Assembly (NCBI RefSeq): GCF_002105155.1
Contig: NW_019028997.1
Location: 474,001 to 538,000, forward strand
DNA from: Lobosporangium transversale
Lineage: Eukaryota > Mortierellomycota > Mortierellomycetes > Mortierellales > Mortierellaceae
Reading direction: 5' to 3'
DNA: 64,000 nt
The position numbers and the translations under genes are program-made. Under the pieces are notes generated by a model. It did not search any database and was not told the origin of the DNA. It worked only from the letters and a program-made list of their open reading frames with translations. This document shows, piece after piece, positions 34,419 to 45,851 of the stretch; the stretch's first letter is position 1, and each line of letters opens with the position of its first letter.

Positions 34419-35190
34419 TTCGGTGGTGATTCAAGGGATGATGACAAGATGAAGAAAAGAGAAAAAGTTGTCTCATTTCTCAATGTTAGGAGATGCTAGT
34501 TGATTGTTTTTCAGCTTAGCCTCTTAAAGTGGCAGGGCTGGGAAAATTATGCATGAATCCAATGGCTGTGTTTTATTAGGACCAGCAATTAATGGTTTGC
34601 CTCCTACTATGATTAAAGTCCGATGATACGATCGAGAGTGGCGAGTACAGAAGTGAAGTCAACCTGTAAAAAAACGCGTCTCGAGCTACCAGTATGAACA
34701 GCACAGCCATAACAGCGCACCACACTTGGGTGGTCAGTGAACCTATGCATTTTTGCCATTTACTGTCTAGTAATTTGGATCCAGGTTGGGTTTCGCTCGA
34801 GTACATATTTAATGCACGAGCGCTGTCAAGGTCATTGAACAGTATGCTTCAAGGCACATCTCCCGGAAGAATCACTGTAAAGGAGAACTCTCCTATCCGT
34901 CCACTAAGGTGTGGTGTGTGGCTATGATCGATCATCTTGGCTTTAGCACGACTGACCCATGCGAACTTTGTTTGTTAAAAAAAGAGAGATGATTAATCTT
35001 TTACAAATGCCTTTAGGATAATTTAGGGGTAAGTTACTTACTGATATTTTACTTTCATCGGTAAGTCACTTACTGATATTTTACTTTCATTGGTAAGTTA
35101 CTTGGGTAATGTTTGTGAAACGTGATCAGTATATTTTACTGCAAGCAGGTGTGTGCGGTACATCAGTACGAGTCACTGGTGGCAACTAAT
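34419..35190. other. LRR gene upstream region and spacer
   Basis: The stretch between the LRR start codon and the next gene relic has no supported gene. A minus-strand frame at 34576-34806 contains an even composition and a hydrophobic run, but I see no match. Tandem repeats at 35027-35105 are listed separately. Confidence 0.35.
35027..35105. repeat. ~37-bp tandem repeat, 2.1 copies
   Basis: The unit GGTAAGT(T/C)ACTTACTGATA followed by TTTTACTTTCAT occurs twice, with a third partial copy. Confidence 0.85.
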
Positions 35191-35194
35191 ATGT

Positions 35195-35897
35195 AATTAA
35201 TTGGGTTCTTGAATAGGTTTCTTAGTCATCAAAGAGGGCTCATAATCGACCTTCCTGCTCCTGACGTCAGATGCTTTGTTACCAAATTGTTCTTCTACTT
35301 CTTTCCAATCCTCTCGTGTCGAGCTTGATCCAAGTTCGCCAATACGCACTGTGATATTACCGCCATATAAAATACACACTATCCCACGCCAAACTAAGCA
35401 TCTTCATGCCCAGAAGCCGTTGGGATATTTTGAAGATATTCAATCTCAGGACATCTATTATATACATATGTATTAGTATCAATTCATACTCATAAATTCC
35501 AAAGGAAAACCGTTAGACTCACTAATACACTACTACATTAATAAACTTACAAAAACTCCATTATACGGATGATTTTCAGTTCTTCATATTTGGCCTCTGC
35601 AATATCAAAGGGCCATCCACTATCCTCTTCAGCTTCTAAGTGGATGCGCCTGCTATAACAGTATCGACGGAGATGTCGTGTACTTATGTCATAGCCAAGT
35701 TTCTTGATCAGTATATCAAATATAGCCTGTTGCCTTTCAGGAACAGAGAAAAAATCTTCTTGTCGAAACATATCAGCAATGTCCTTGAAATTAGAGCACG
35801 ACTCTTCATGGGCATCATCGATAGTATTTATGATCCCGCTAAGAGCGGTATTGATATAAAAGATGAAATAAGTAGGTCAACTTTAAACCAGTAGTAT

Positions 35898-35930
<33 letters not shown>

Positions 35931-37569
35931 ATTGTTATTATTATTTGTTTTATTTTACTTACAAACAATCTTTTCGCTGTACTTTGTTGCGATCACTCGA
36001 GGAGCCAAGGAGCGCCTCCTCAGAGTGATATGTCTTCTCCTCCATTTCACTTGAGAAAGTTGTTTGTGGTGGGGAATCACGAGAAGAGCAGCCATACAAT
36101 GTTATACAGGTATATCAAATTGTTAGGACTAGATGCTTGGCAGAGCTTTTTAAAGCGTAATCTGTAACACAAGCATTGATATTTACCTTCTGGTATAGAT
36201 GCATAACAAGGTGTGCATATGATTCTTCATCGACTTTCAACTCCTCATCTTCAAACTCGTTGGCAAAAGTAACCATCATCACGTGCTCAGTTTTATGGTT
36301 ATTCTTGTCACCAGATGCATCCGATGGACGACGCAATGTCCTGCTAAGCTGCGCCTCGAAACTACGGCCCAAGTCCTTCTAAATTAATGCACAAATTACA
36401 GGTGTTTAATGAATATTGCACCACAATAGAGTAATGAAGACAGCCTTCAGAAGACGATAGGAGACTGTTTCAAATCCTGACACACCTCCATAACTGATGA
36501 GAATGATACAGGCGCGTAGGAGGGAGTTGGCTTTAGGTTTATTATCTTACAAAGAACGTCTGTTAGTAGGATTGTTCTGTTAGTCACATAAGCCAATTAA
36601 CATGAATAATGAAGTTTAATGTGGATCCAAAATTCTACTTTCAATTCCCAAAGCCAGATTAATTTGGCCATCTATCCGCACCCCAGCTGCACAGGCGACC
36701 CGTTACGTAAATCGCCCACCTCGAGATGGCATTACATTGGAAATGAAATTGTGCGCAATGGAAAACAATAACCGGAAGTTGAAAGATAAGTGAGAATTGA
36801 ATGTGGATCACAGCACTACATTATCCGAGTATTTATTCATTCACTTTCTATATATAAAATTGAGATCCTATTAATGTGGGCTGGAGGGCCGGAGGGCTGC
36901 AGTGTTAGGAATGTACAAAATGGTATCCTTTTGTACGTGTGATCAGATATGCAATTAGACGAAATATGCAACACGCAAGATAAGAATCGAAGCTATTTCT
37001 ATTACCGTGCGTGTTTGTAAATAGAAGCCAGTAAAGCACCTAGGTATGGAATTGAGCCCCGTGTATATGCCTTCCTTGAAAAATGTAGTGAGAGAAGAGA
37101 TGAAGAGTGAAGAGTGAAGAGATGAAGAGAGTTGAGTTAATAAGATGAGAGAGCCGCGTTTTCCGTCCTCGTGATATGATTTAAGCATAACAATCACATA
37201 GGCGCACAATTTACATCACTGATATGTTTTCAGTAAAGGAGATCAAAAGTTATTTTTATTATTGATGCCAGACAGGATCCTTTTATTAAGGACGCGTCAT
37301 GACCGCCACACAATGTTCTGACTTTAAGGGTAAAAATGGAAGTACTCTTGAGGTGCACTCGGTACGTAACATTCTCAATCCTTTCTCTTCCCTCTCCAGA
37401 TTGGCTTGGCGATATTCTCAAGTCCCTTGGATACTTCCTTTGATTGTTTCCTAATTGTAAAGAGAGATATTACAGGCCAGTGCTTTTGCGACCTTGCATT
37501 GTGTGATTCGATTTTATCAAAAGACTGGCTCGAAATACCTAATATGCTAATACTCTTCTGCAAAATCAC
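35195..37569 (-). pseudogene. Probable multi-exon gene or its remains, unknown family
   Basis: Four coding-like exons lie in order on the minus strand. They are 37569-37379 (ISSQSFDKIESHNARSQKHW), 36380-36187 (KDLGRSFEAQLSRTLRRPSD ... VMHLYQK, with acceptor TTAATTTAG and donor GTAAAT), 35870-35549 (TALSGIINTIDDAHEES ... EELKIIRIMEFL) and 35379-35197 (VRIGELGSSSTREDWKEVEE ... SRKVDYEPSL). A Ser/Glu-rich exon near 35960-36060 may lie between. I could not close all joints in one frame, and a T32 tract (35899-35926) occupies one intron. The last exon resembles the start of PD-(D/E)XK-like cores in Mortierella proteins, but the acidic-Lys half is not visible. Function unknown. Confidence 0.4.
36381..37378. 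other. Possible intron or spacer
   Basis: No clear coding sequence. If the exon at 37379-37569 belongs to the same gene as 36187-36380, this 1-kb gap is too long for a typical intron here, which argues for decay or missing exons. GA-rich short repeats occur at 37090-37130. Confidence 0.3.
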
Positions 37570-37689
37570 ATAATAAAGCAGTTATGAACAATTGGCTGCT
37601 ACAAACTAGTAATTTATATAAACTAACCTATACTCTTAACACTGTTTCAAATAATCCAGTCGATCAACCAGTGTTGAGCTCTAGCAACA

Positions 37690-40317
37690 TCAGAACCCCT
37701 TGGCTACAACTGATGCCCTCGAGTTCAACACGGTTAAAGTCGAATTAACTTTGAGTGCCTCTGATAGTGCCAAAGCGCCTTCATTCCCGATTGAGTTCAA
37801 ACTCAAATTCAAATAGGTTAACGTCTTGTTAACCTTGAGTGCCTCTGACAATGCTAGTGCTCCTTCAGTCTCAACTTCATTGCAGCGCAAGTTCAAAGTG
37901 GTTAAAGCCATGTTAGCCTTAAGTGCTTCTGATAGCGCCACAGCTCCTTCATTCCCGATTGAGTTAAATCCCAAGCTCAAAGTGCTAAAAACCGTGTTAA
38001 CCTTGAGCGCCTCTGACAGTGCCAGAACTCCTCCCTTCCCAATCGGGTTACTATTCAAATTTAAAGAGATCAAGGTTGTGTTAACCTTGAGCGCCGTCGG
38101 CAGTGCTAGAGCTCCTTCCTTCTTAATTGAGGCATTCTCCAAGTCCAAAGTGGTTAAAGTTGTGTTAATCCTGAGAGCCTCTGACAGTACCAGAGCTCCT
38201 CCATCCTCTACCGGGTTCCCTCTCAAGCTCAAAGTGGTCAAAGCCTCGTTAATCTTGAGTGCCCCTGACATTGCCAGAACTCCTTCTTTCTCGATTGAGT
38301 TGAGAGCCAAATCTAAAGTGGTCAACGCCTTGTTAATTTTGAGTGCTTTTGACAGTGCGAAGGCTCCTTCATTCCCAATTGAGTTGTCCCACAAGTCCAA
38401 CGTGGTTACAGTGGTGTTGGTCTTGAGTGAATCCGCAAGTGTTCGGAAATCATTAGTTTCAAGCCCTCGAGGCCGTAGCACTAAGGATAACTCATGAAGA
38501 TGTGACAAACTCTTGGGTTGTAAACGAGAAAGCTCTATGAGGTTCGACATTAGAGCAATGCGAATCATTCTCATGTTGCTAAGCTCCATGATGCGGACAA
38601 GTATTTCATAAGGTGCGGATGTTGAAACTGCATTTCCCCTGCTTCTTTCTTGAAACCAAGCAAGTTCAAGTCGAAGAATCGATACATTTGGCACCTTTAG
38701 TGTATTCTCAAGCGCTACAAGATCAGCCTCGGACCAACTCCAGATGGATGTAATATTTAACTCATAATCACATCTTGCATCGGCCAGAGCATTGCAGAGC
38801 TTTTTAACTGGGGATCCAGATCCCAGTTCGATGACTACTTTGCCAAGATGCTTGTCATATTCGTCACCATTCGCCTCAATTACATTTTCGAGCTCTTTCT
38901 GTTCTTTCTCTTTATACGTCAAACGATAGTGGTCAAAACAAACCCATTTGGCGTGACCTGTTGCAGTTGTGGTCCTGTACATATCACCAAGTTGTTTGTC
39001 CTTGCCGTCGATTTGAAGGAATGTGCTAAGTTGTTGGAGGTCTGTCCCTTCAAGTGCTTCATAGTCATCAACTATGTTGATGCTGCTCAAGACTGGATAC
39101 TCGATAGAGAGCACTTGCATGTACTCGAGTGATTTATCGATAGCGGCATCAGTCAGGTGTGGGGGAGGTATCAGAGAAGTAGGAGAGAGCATCTTCAACT
39201 TGAGCCACTCTAAAAGGATCACCATGTGTTTTCCATACTTGCGGAAGAACTCAGTGCTGTTTCTGATTTCATATTCTTCATGATTGGTGATATGGATTGG
39301 GGTTTGAATGCTCTTGTTTGCCTCGACGGTGTACTCTCCACTTTCACAGAGGAAATGAAGACGGATCTTGTTTCTCAGGACATTCGTTGGGTCCCACTTG
39401 GTGCTGTTGACAGGCAAAATGACAAATAGTCGGGGACTGTATACTCGTATATCTCAAAGTTCTGGGCGAGTATTGATTTAGCATGCTTTTGAAGGATGGC
39501 AACTCTGTTAGGAGTTTGATTAGTATGCTTCTGGATGATGGCTGGCTTGTCAAGGGTTTGACATAGCAAACAAGTGCTCTTTTCATCCTTTTCTTTGGAT
39601 TCTTGTCGCAGTTGTAGCACCTCTAGTTGCAGCTTAAGCACCTTGTCATTCTCTTTGGCCTTCAACTGCAGTTTATGAATCTCTGATTGTACCTCAAGCA
39701 GTCCGTCGTTCCTCTCTTTGACATGCAGTTGCAACTCTTTAATCTGTTCGAGTTCAGATTTGGCCATCTCCGTTTGTGTATTTCTGTGCGCTGTAAGAGA
39801 TGATCTGAAAGATTGAACCAGGGCTGAGAGTGACTGAAGAAGATCCTGAGAGGCCAGATGTACCGATTTCTTCATGGTAGGCAAACTAATGACGGTGTCG
39901 CTGTCGCTGTCACTGTCACTGTTGCTGTTACTGTTGCTGTTGATGCTGCAGGGCTTTGGTACGTCTGTAATGACGTCCAAGATCTTGTTAGGATAAAGGC
40001 AACGCGTAGAGGTTTGATTCTTATTAAGGAAAAAAAAAAAAGATAATGGATGTCAAATTGAGTTCTCATTTTTCTTTCTCAGAGCAACTGACAGGGCACC
40101 ATAATAAAACAACATACCTATTGCCATTAGAGTCAGAAAGGAATAAAACAGGATGTCCATCCAACTTAAATCGCAGTGCATCTGGAAACACATCTTGAAT
40201 GTCGTGCAAGAGCACGAAACATGAAAGGATGCCATTGCTTGCATTAGTGGAAGTAGTTTTAACAAAAACTTCTTCAATGATGTTGGCCTTTCGGAATTGC
40301 TGGTACTGATCTTTCAT
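37690..40317 (-). pseudogene. LRR protein of the same family, broken by two frameshifts
   Basis: Exon 1 (40317-40118, MKDQYQQFRKANIIEEVFVK ... FLSDSNGNR) and the start of exon 2 (40019, IKPLRVAF) match the intact paralogue at 32250-34418. One base is missing at about 39997 (TTTATCC where the paralogue reads TTYTAYCC), shifting into the frame 39980-39375 with a coiled-coil of Leu/Glu/Lys/Gln repeats (ELQLHVKERNDGLLEVQSEI). A second shift at about 39437 (YTVP|RLFVILPV) leads into the long frame 39417-37690. That frame has HEEYEIRNSTEFFRKYGKHM, YKEKEQKELENVIEANGDEY and nine to ten RI-type LRRs, more diverged than in the paralogue. Splice sites are intact. The two single-base shifts may be real or sequencing errors. 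Confidence 0.8.
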
Positions 40318-40660
40318 TTTCACTTGAACAAGACGGAATGAATCGACATTCTCATCACTTTGGAGTAAGAGTGAAGAATAAAAAGTCTTAATCAGTAATA
40401 TCATCACGACGCACTCTGTCCACCGTTTACTTGCCTCCACTCCTTTAACGCATCTAGCAACATTTATCATTTTGCAATCCTTCTTCTCCAGCCTAAAGAA
40501 AAACAAAAACACTTTTTCGGCTACTTTTTTTCGCTAAATATAATGTTACAGAAACTCTATACTGATCTAGAAATGGCTGTCATTCGAGACTTTAAAGAAT
40601 CGATTGATTGCATGGCTAAGTCTTTCATACTACTTTTACACGAAATACTTAATTTATTTT

Positions 40661-43600
40661 TTATTGTAAGTCTAACAGAGTCCGGACTTTCTCAGAGCTG
40701 TGACTAAAAATGATGTTGCAGACATTTTGGTCGCTGAGGTAGGTCCCGAATGGTGAGAGGAATACCCCGGCGTCACTGAACAAGTGTTCAGACTCAGTTG
40801 ATGCGGATTGGATACACAGGTACGAACGCGCGAGGTTGGCAAGAGCCCCAAATGTGATATGATTTTCGATGCCAAATGACCTCCAATAGTCCTGAGGCTT
40901 GTCTTTAAAGTGATCGTGAGTATACAGCGGTGGGCGTACCGTTGCAGCGTACATCTCTACCGCAAACTTCGAAGTCATGTCGAGTAGATGAATATTACTT
41001 GCTTGCAATGGCTTCATTGAATTTGCATCTTGCTGTTCAGGTATCCCTAAGGCTTCATTGCACAGTCTTTTTGCTTTTGCAAACAGATTTCCATCATCAG
41101 CAACCATCGTATTCTGCAAGATGTCGAGTGATGCGAAAGCAGGGTTCAGGAATATAGAAATGAGCGCAGCATCTGGAATGTTTTGGAGAGACCAGGATTT
41201 TTTGATCAGCTCGTCCAAGCTTTGCCATAACTCCCTTCCCTCTTCCGTTTCGAATGTTGAGAGTGCTGGGAGCATGGTGTGGACCCTGAAATAGATTTGC
41301 GAAATGGTCGGGTTATCATGTTCGTCTGCCCAGCGTGTGAATTTGGTGACCAGCTCCAAGAGCGTGATAATTTCCTGCAGAACCCTGATCCCCTTCTCGT
41401 CAAGTATGTGTCGCCCGAGCTCCATAGCTTTCGCTTTTTCGTCCTTGGATCCTGAACTCATTGAGTTATAGGTCGCTGTAATTGCTTCAGAAACTCGGAG
41501 AACCCTTGCTGCCATGTAGTATTGTGAGCTACATCGTGTAACATTCGTTGTAGGCAGCTTGATCAACTTTTTCTTACTTTTGCTACGCTCATTGTTGAGT
41601 ACACCCATAGCAAGGCTGGAGCTTCTGAAAAAGGTTGAGATCCTTTGACACTTCTCCATAATCATCTTAGCTCCAAGGCTTCGTTCCAATCCCTTGTTGA
41701 TATACAGCTGTATTACATGAAACGAACAGGGAAGCCAGGCCAACTTCGTCTTTAGATTATAAAGATACATGGCTCTTTTTATGTTCGATCTTTGATTCGT
41801 TGTTGCACAGATCAGATGCTCTTCCAAATTCCACCTTGCGATTACATGCTCTAGAGTACAAGTTCCAGGACCAAAAGTGTTATTTACATAGGTCTCAACC
41901 AGACAGCAAATAGGCAGAGCTGAAGTAATTATACTCTTAACAAGTTTTCCCAATAGAATTTCTGCCGATTGAGGGCCATAAACACGTTCTATGCCAATCA
42001 TAACTGAAACCGGTTGAAAGTCATGTGTTAGAAGTGAAATGTTACTCCAAAGAACTTCCTTTGATCACCGCTTGTCCAACTATCCGCTGTGATTGCGCCT
42101 TGAATTTTACGATCAGTGATGTATCTCGATTTGCCTCCACATATGCATTACACTTAAATCCATGTTTGATTGGATAGCGTCTGTGCTTGGAATTACGTAT
42201 AATGGATTAAGTTGCAAACATATTGCCTTGAAAGAATCCGAGCCAATTAAATTGAAGGTCGCTCCGTTGTCGGCGATAAGCCTCTCTAGCCACTTCGAAG
42301 TTCCCCTGTGGTCTAGGGGGCTCATCATCATCATCATCATCATCTTGATCTTTTGACGACTTGACATTCTGGACCATGCCTTGATAGAGGCGAAATTCCT
42401 GCACAGCCTCATATATTGTGGTGTGGTTTTTGAGGAGATGATTTTTTTTCGTGATCTGCCGCCCCCTGACTTCTTGTACTTTATGCCACACTTTACCCCG
42501 AGACTGTTCTTAACCTGGCATTCGAAGAAGTCAGATGCATCTGTATTATAGAAATGTCCAAGGATACTAGACTTGCGTATGGACTTATGTATTGGGACTT
42601 GTGCCAAAGGCTTTTGTGAGGCGGGCGCGTCGTCGCACTGTTCGGGCGAAGGTAAAACGCCAAGTTCAAGCGATTCATATAGCGTGTATCATGTCTCCGA
42701 TGCTCCATGACTGGTACGTAGGTTAAGTCGATGCTGCTCCAAAGCTTCAGCTTCAGCTGCAAGCAGGGTTGCTTGTGGGTTGTCAAAAGATAAAGGATAG
42801 GCTAAATCTCGTGAGATCTGAGGAAGTCCACGAAAAGAGGAGGACGATGAAGATGCCCGAGAGGTCTGGTGCAGGGAGATGGGCGACTTGGGCTGAACGC
42901 CATGCATATCTCTATGCCGTCCAGAGTACGATGAAGTAACTGAGGAGAGATAAGACCTAGGCTGTGGACTGCGATAATAATGAAAGCTCTCGGCCCTTTG
43001 TAGCGGTGGTAGTGGGGATTGTCGCGGAGCGCATAATGTGGATGTAGAGGGCGAGCCAAGAACATGAGATGCTGAGATTGAACGTAGGAATGACCTAGGT
43101 CTGGCAGGTTGAATAGGCAGTCCCTGATTTGTTGGAGGAGAAGGAGTCTTAGGATATCCTCGTTTGGCTTGGGCAGACCTGATGCTACTGGCGGCGACGC
43201 TGGCTTCGCTTCTTGAAGTCACCTGGGGCAACTGACGTGTTTGCACTTCCTCGAACATAGAGCTTGAACGCCCTTTGCGCGTTTTCACGCCCAAGACATT
43301 GTATTCTCCACCAGAATGGTCTATATCGTTGCTTTGGTAAACATCAACTTGCTCTTGTTCGTGTCTGTCCTGACCACGACGCCATACATCACGCTTCGCC
43401 TGCGCTTGCCGCTGGGCGCGTCGGTCGATGAGGCTCTCTGACTACAGAAGCATTGACGCGTACGGAAGAAGTCAGTAACAAGGTTCGAAGCAACGGATAT
43501 CAAGTATTAACTAGCAACTAAGAGTCAAAGGTATAGACTTACAGGCGATCGCCTTCCAGAAAACCCGCTGTAGTCATCATCACTCTCGAATTCGCACCTA

Positions 43601-43746
43601 TTCTCGTTGAAAGTAGGGTCTTCGTCTAGATTTTCATTGACTTCCTGGTTGAATGAATGATATTCATCAAAGTCGTCGTTATTTTCTTCACCATACTCTT
43701 CGCCATGCTCTTTGTCGAACAAGAAATTTTCACTCTTATCATTCAT
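40661..43746 (-). pseudogene. hAT-family transposase with BED finger, frameshifted
   Basis: Exon 1 (43746-43543) encodes an acidic N-terminus. It joins in frame to exon 2 (from 43441, SESLIDRRAQRQAQAKRDVW, into the Ser/Arg-rich frame ending at 42689). A BED-like zinc finger (FFECQVKNSLGVKCGIKYKK) and WLERLIADNGATFNLIGSDS lie in 42607-42113. The RNase H-like start GAITADSWTSGDQRKFFGVT (about 42090) is one base out of frame, and a second shift joins it to the frame 42001-40661. That frame carries CATTNQRSNIKRAMYLYN, TRCSSQYYMAARVLRV and the dimerisation motif LCIQSASTESEHLFSDAG. A (CAT)n run at 42328-42349 adds a codon-repeat inside. At least two frameshifts make it inactive as read. I found no clear terminal repeats. 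Confidence 0.85.
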
Positions 43747-43939
43747 CGTTGAATAAAAAAAAGGAATTGCGTTTCAAGGTCAGGCAGACTGATTCAGGAA
43801 GAGGAATGGAAAGTGGGAGCATGAAGAGAATGAATGAGAACAGAAAAAACTTTATTAAACAAAACAAGAATATGGACAAAAAAGTTTTATCGCATATTGA
43901 GGGTTCTCTCCTCCACTGTCTCTTTGCGAAGGCTGTTGC

Positions 43940-44622
43940 AAGAGAAGAATCTAGTACAATCGTATCAGTGTTACTTGGCGTCACAGACGATGATTATTGG
44001 TCTTTAAGATCTTTGAGATATAGAGATATAGAAGCCTAGCTATGGAAGTAGAAGTTGGCTTTGACTATATATAGTCAACATTAGTAATAAAGAGAAAGCA
44101 GAGGCAGAGATGCCGAGCATTTGCTGAATTATTAAAGTACATGGCCGCTTTGCGAGACAAGATCAGACAAATAAAGTTAATCTGTCAACTGTTCGTGGTA
44201 TTAAGCGTGTCTTTAGGGATGATGCAGAAGGTTCTCTGAGAATTGAATGAGAATGAGAATGGCAATGGCAATGGTAATGGTAATGGCAATGGTAATGGTA
44301 GTGCGAAAAGAGAAGAAGCCTGTTATGCATGCAGATGATTGTGGATTTTTTTAAGCCTGCATGCTTTCTCTTCAGGTTGGCGCTGTTTGTGCAATAGGTT
44401 TGTGCTGTTTTCAGAACAGGTTCGCGCTGTTTTAGAAAAGGTTCATGCTGTTTCACAACAGGTTCATGCTGTTTCACAACAGGTTCATGCTGTTTCACAA
44501 CAGGTTCGCGCTGTTTGGGCAATCAGCTTGTGCTGTTTGGGCAATAGGTTTGTGCTCGTTTTCTTCCAGCACGTGCTGGAAACCAAAACATCACGCCCTT
44601 TCTCTTCAGGCTCAGATCTCTG
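43940..44622. repeat. Right arm of the ~0.6 kb inverted repeat (partner at 10240-10830)
   Basis: Reverse complement of the left arm from GCAAGAGAAGAATC to CTCTTCAGGCTCAGATCTCT. It differs mainly by extra units of a 21-bp minisatellite (44419-44530) and of the (CCATTG)n-type tract (44248-44300). It begins about 200 bp upstream of the hAT transposase start. Confidence 0.85.
44419..44530. repeat. 21-bp minisatellite in the right arm
   Basis: Units of the type GGTTCATGCTGTTTCACAACA occur three times exactly, with related units on both sides. The left arm has only the flanking, diverged units, so the array expanded after the arms separated. Confidence 0.9.
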
Positions 44623-44808
44623 GATTCAGGATCAATTTTATAGTGCTTTGCGGCTTGAACAACAACAATATTATTAAGTCCATTCTCAATACGCGCGTCT
44701 TCAAAGACTAGAGTTAACGTACAAATGTCCAGCTTTTTCTTTATTATATGCTCTCAAGCAATGAACTAGACTTTATAATATAATTGCAACACTTACCTCG
44801 AAATCAAA

Positions 44809-45243
44809 TTCATGGCCAGCCAGGATATCTACTTGATCATTGTCCCCTTTTTCTCCATCGTCATCTTCTCTTTCTTCACTGTCATCCTCTCTATCCTTCC
44901 CAGAGTTTGACGCGTCAAGGGCTTTTCTCTAAAGCATAATTATTGCTTAGATATCATCAAGGAAAGCATTGATACAGAAAATTATTATTATATATATATT
45001 ATTCGTGTTTGAACACTTAGAATATCTTCAAATCCACCGATCAATATCTTTTCAATTTGATTGATGGCGAGAACATCATCGATAGGAGCATCAGTAACAG
45101 CTTCTTGTCCTTGGAATGAGGTATTAGACACAGTGCTCCTATTCGAACTGAAATTTTGTCAATTATGATGTTTCAGATTAAAAAAATAAATATCAATTGA
45201 CAAAATTTCAGTTCGAATAGGAGCACTGATTAGACATGTTCAT
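44809..45243 (-). pseudogene. Small acidic-protein gene interrupted by a MITE near its start
   Basis: ATG at 45243 (or 45237) opens MNMSN and is cut after about five codons by the 98-bp MITE. Behind it the frame continues as TSFQGQEAVTDAPIDDVLAI ... KILIGGFEDI. A donor near 45020 and acceptor CTTTAG at 44930 join to RKALDASNSGKDREDDSEER ... DILAGHEFDFE, followed by the donor GTAAGTG at about 44808. The insertion adds 106 bp (element plus duplication), which shifts the frame. The remaining 3' exons are not recognised, and the right inverted arm begins 190 bp further on. The family is unknown. Confidence 0.55.
45131..45228. mobile_element. hAT-type MITE, 98 bp, copy 2
   Basis: Same length and same ends (CAGTGCTCCTATTCGAACTG) as the copy at 11352-11449, in the opposite orientation, with a perfect 8-bp duplication ATTAGACA on both sides (45123-45130, 45229-45236). 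The different duplication proves an independent insertion rather than co-duplication of the locus. Confidence 0.95.
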
Positions 45244-45851
45244 AGTGGGATGAATGTAAGGTGAAGAGTGGATGTGCACACTTTCGATTGTGTGGTGAAA
45301 ACAAGAGAGTTAAAGAGACGAATAGTGTTTGTGTATTTAAATAATACATGTTACGTCACACTTGGGGGCCAATTCAATCTTTAATCGCATGGCGTCTTGT
45401 GCAACAAGAAAAAAAAATTTCTCACAGACACACACAGCATAGCCCAACCTTGAAATAAAGGAACAGATTTATCAATTGTCGCTCCTTTCTTTAACTTGCT
45501 TCACTTCATTTTTGCACTCTCCTCTTCCTTTTCTTCCTTTATCCTCTTTTCACTTTTTTCTTATTTCCCCCCAGTTTTGCTCCCATCAATTTTGCTCTTT
45601 TATTTATTCCAAGCCTTCATTCATTGCCTTTCCTTTCCTTTCCTTTCCTTTCCTTTCCTTTCCTTTCCTTTCCTTTCCTTTCCTTTCCTTTCCTTTCCTT
45701 TTTTTTTTTCTTTTTTTCTTTTCCTCCCTCAACTTCATCTCTAGACAATTTTGAACCATCCTGCTACTGAATTATCATCCTTTAGCATTTTTATCAACCT
45801 TTCCCTATTTTCTGTCCTCCGTCCATTTATACCCTTGTTTTTGAAATCACA
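45244..45851 (+). promoter_or_regulatory. Intergenic region and promoter of CRN-B
   Basis: From about 45440 it is related to the promoters of CRN-A and CRN-C but more diverged. It includes the conserved TTTTGCTCCCATCAATTTTG block and a longer (CCTTT)n array at 45629-45702. The array is about 15 units here against six to eight in the other two promoters. It ends in CT-rich DNA before the ATG. Confidence 0.5.

Noticed and set aside
44445-44530. Regular spacing considered as a CRISPR-like array
   Set aside because: Units are contiguous without unique spacers, in a eukaryotic genome; it is a minisatellite.
11352-45228. The two MITEs as part of the inverted duplication
   Set aside because: Their 8-bp target duplications differ (ATTAAAAT, ATTAGACA), so they inserted independently.
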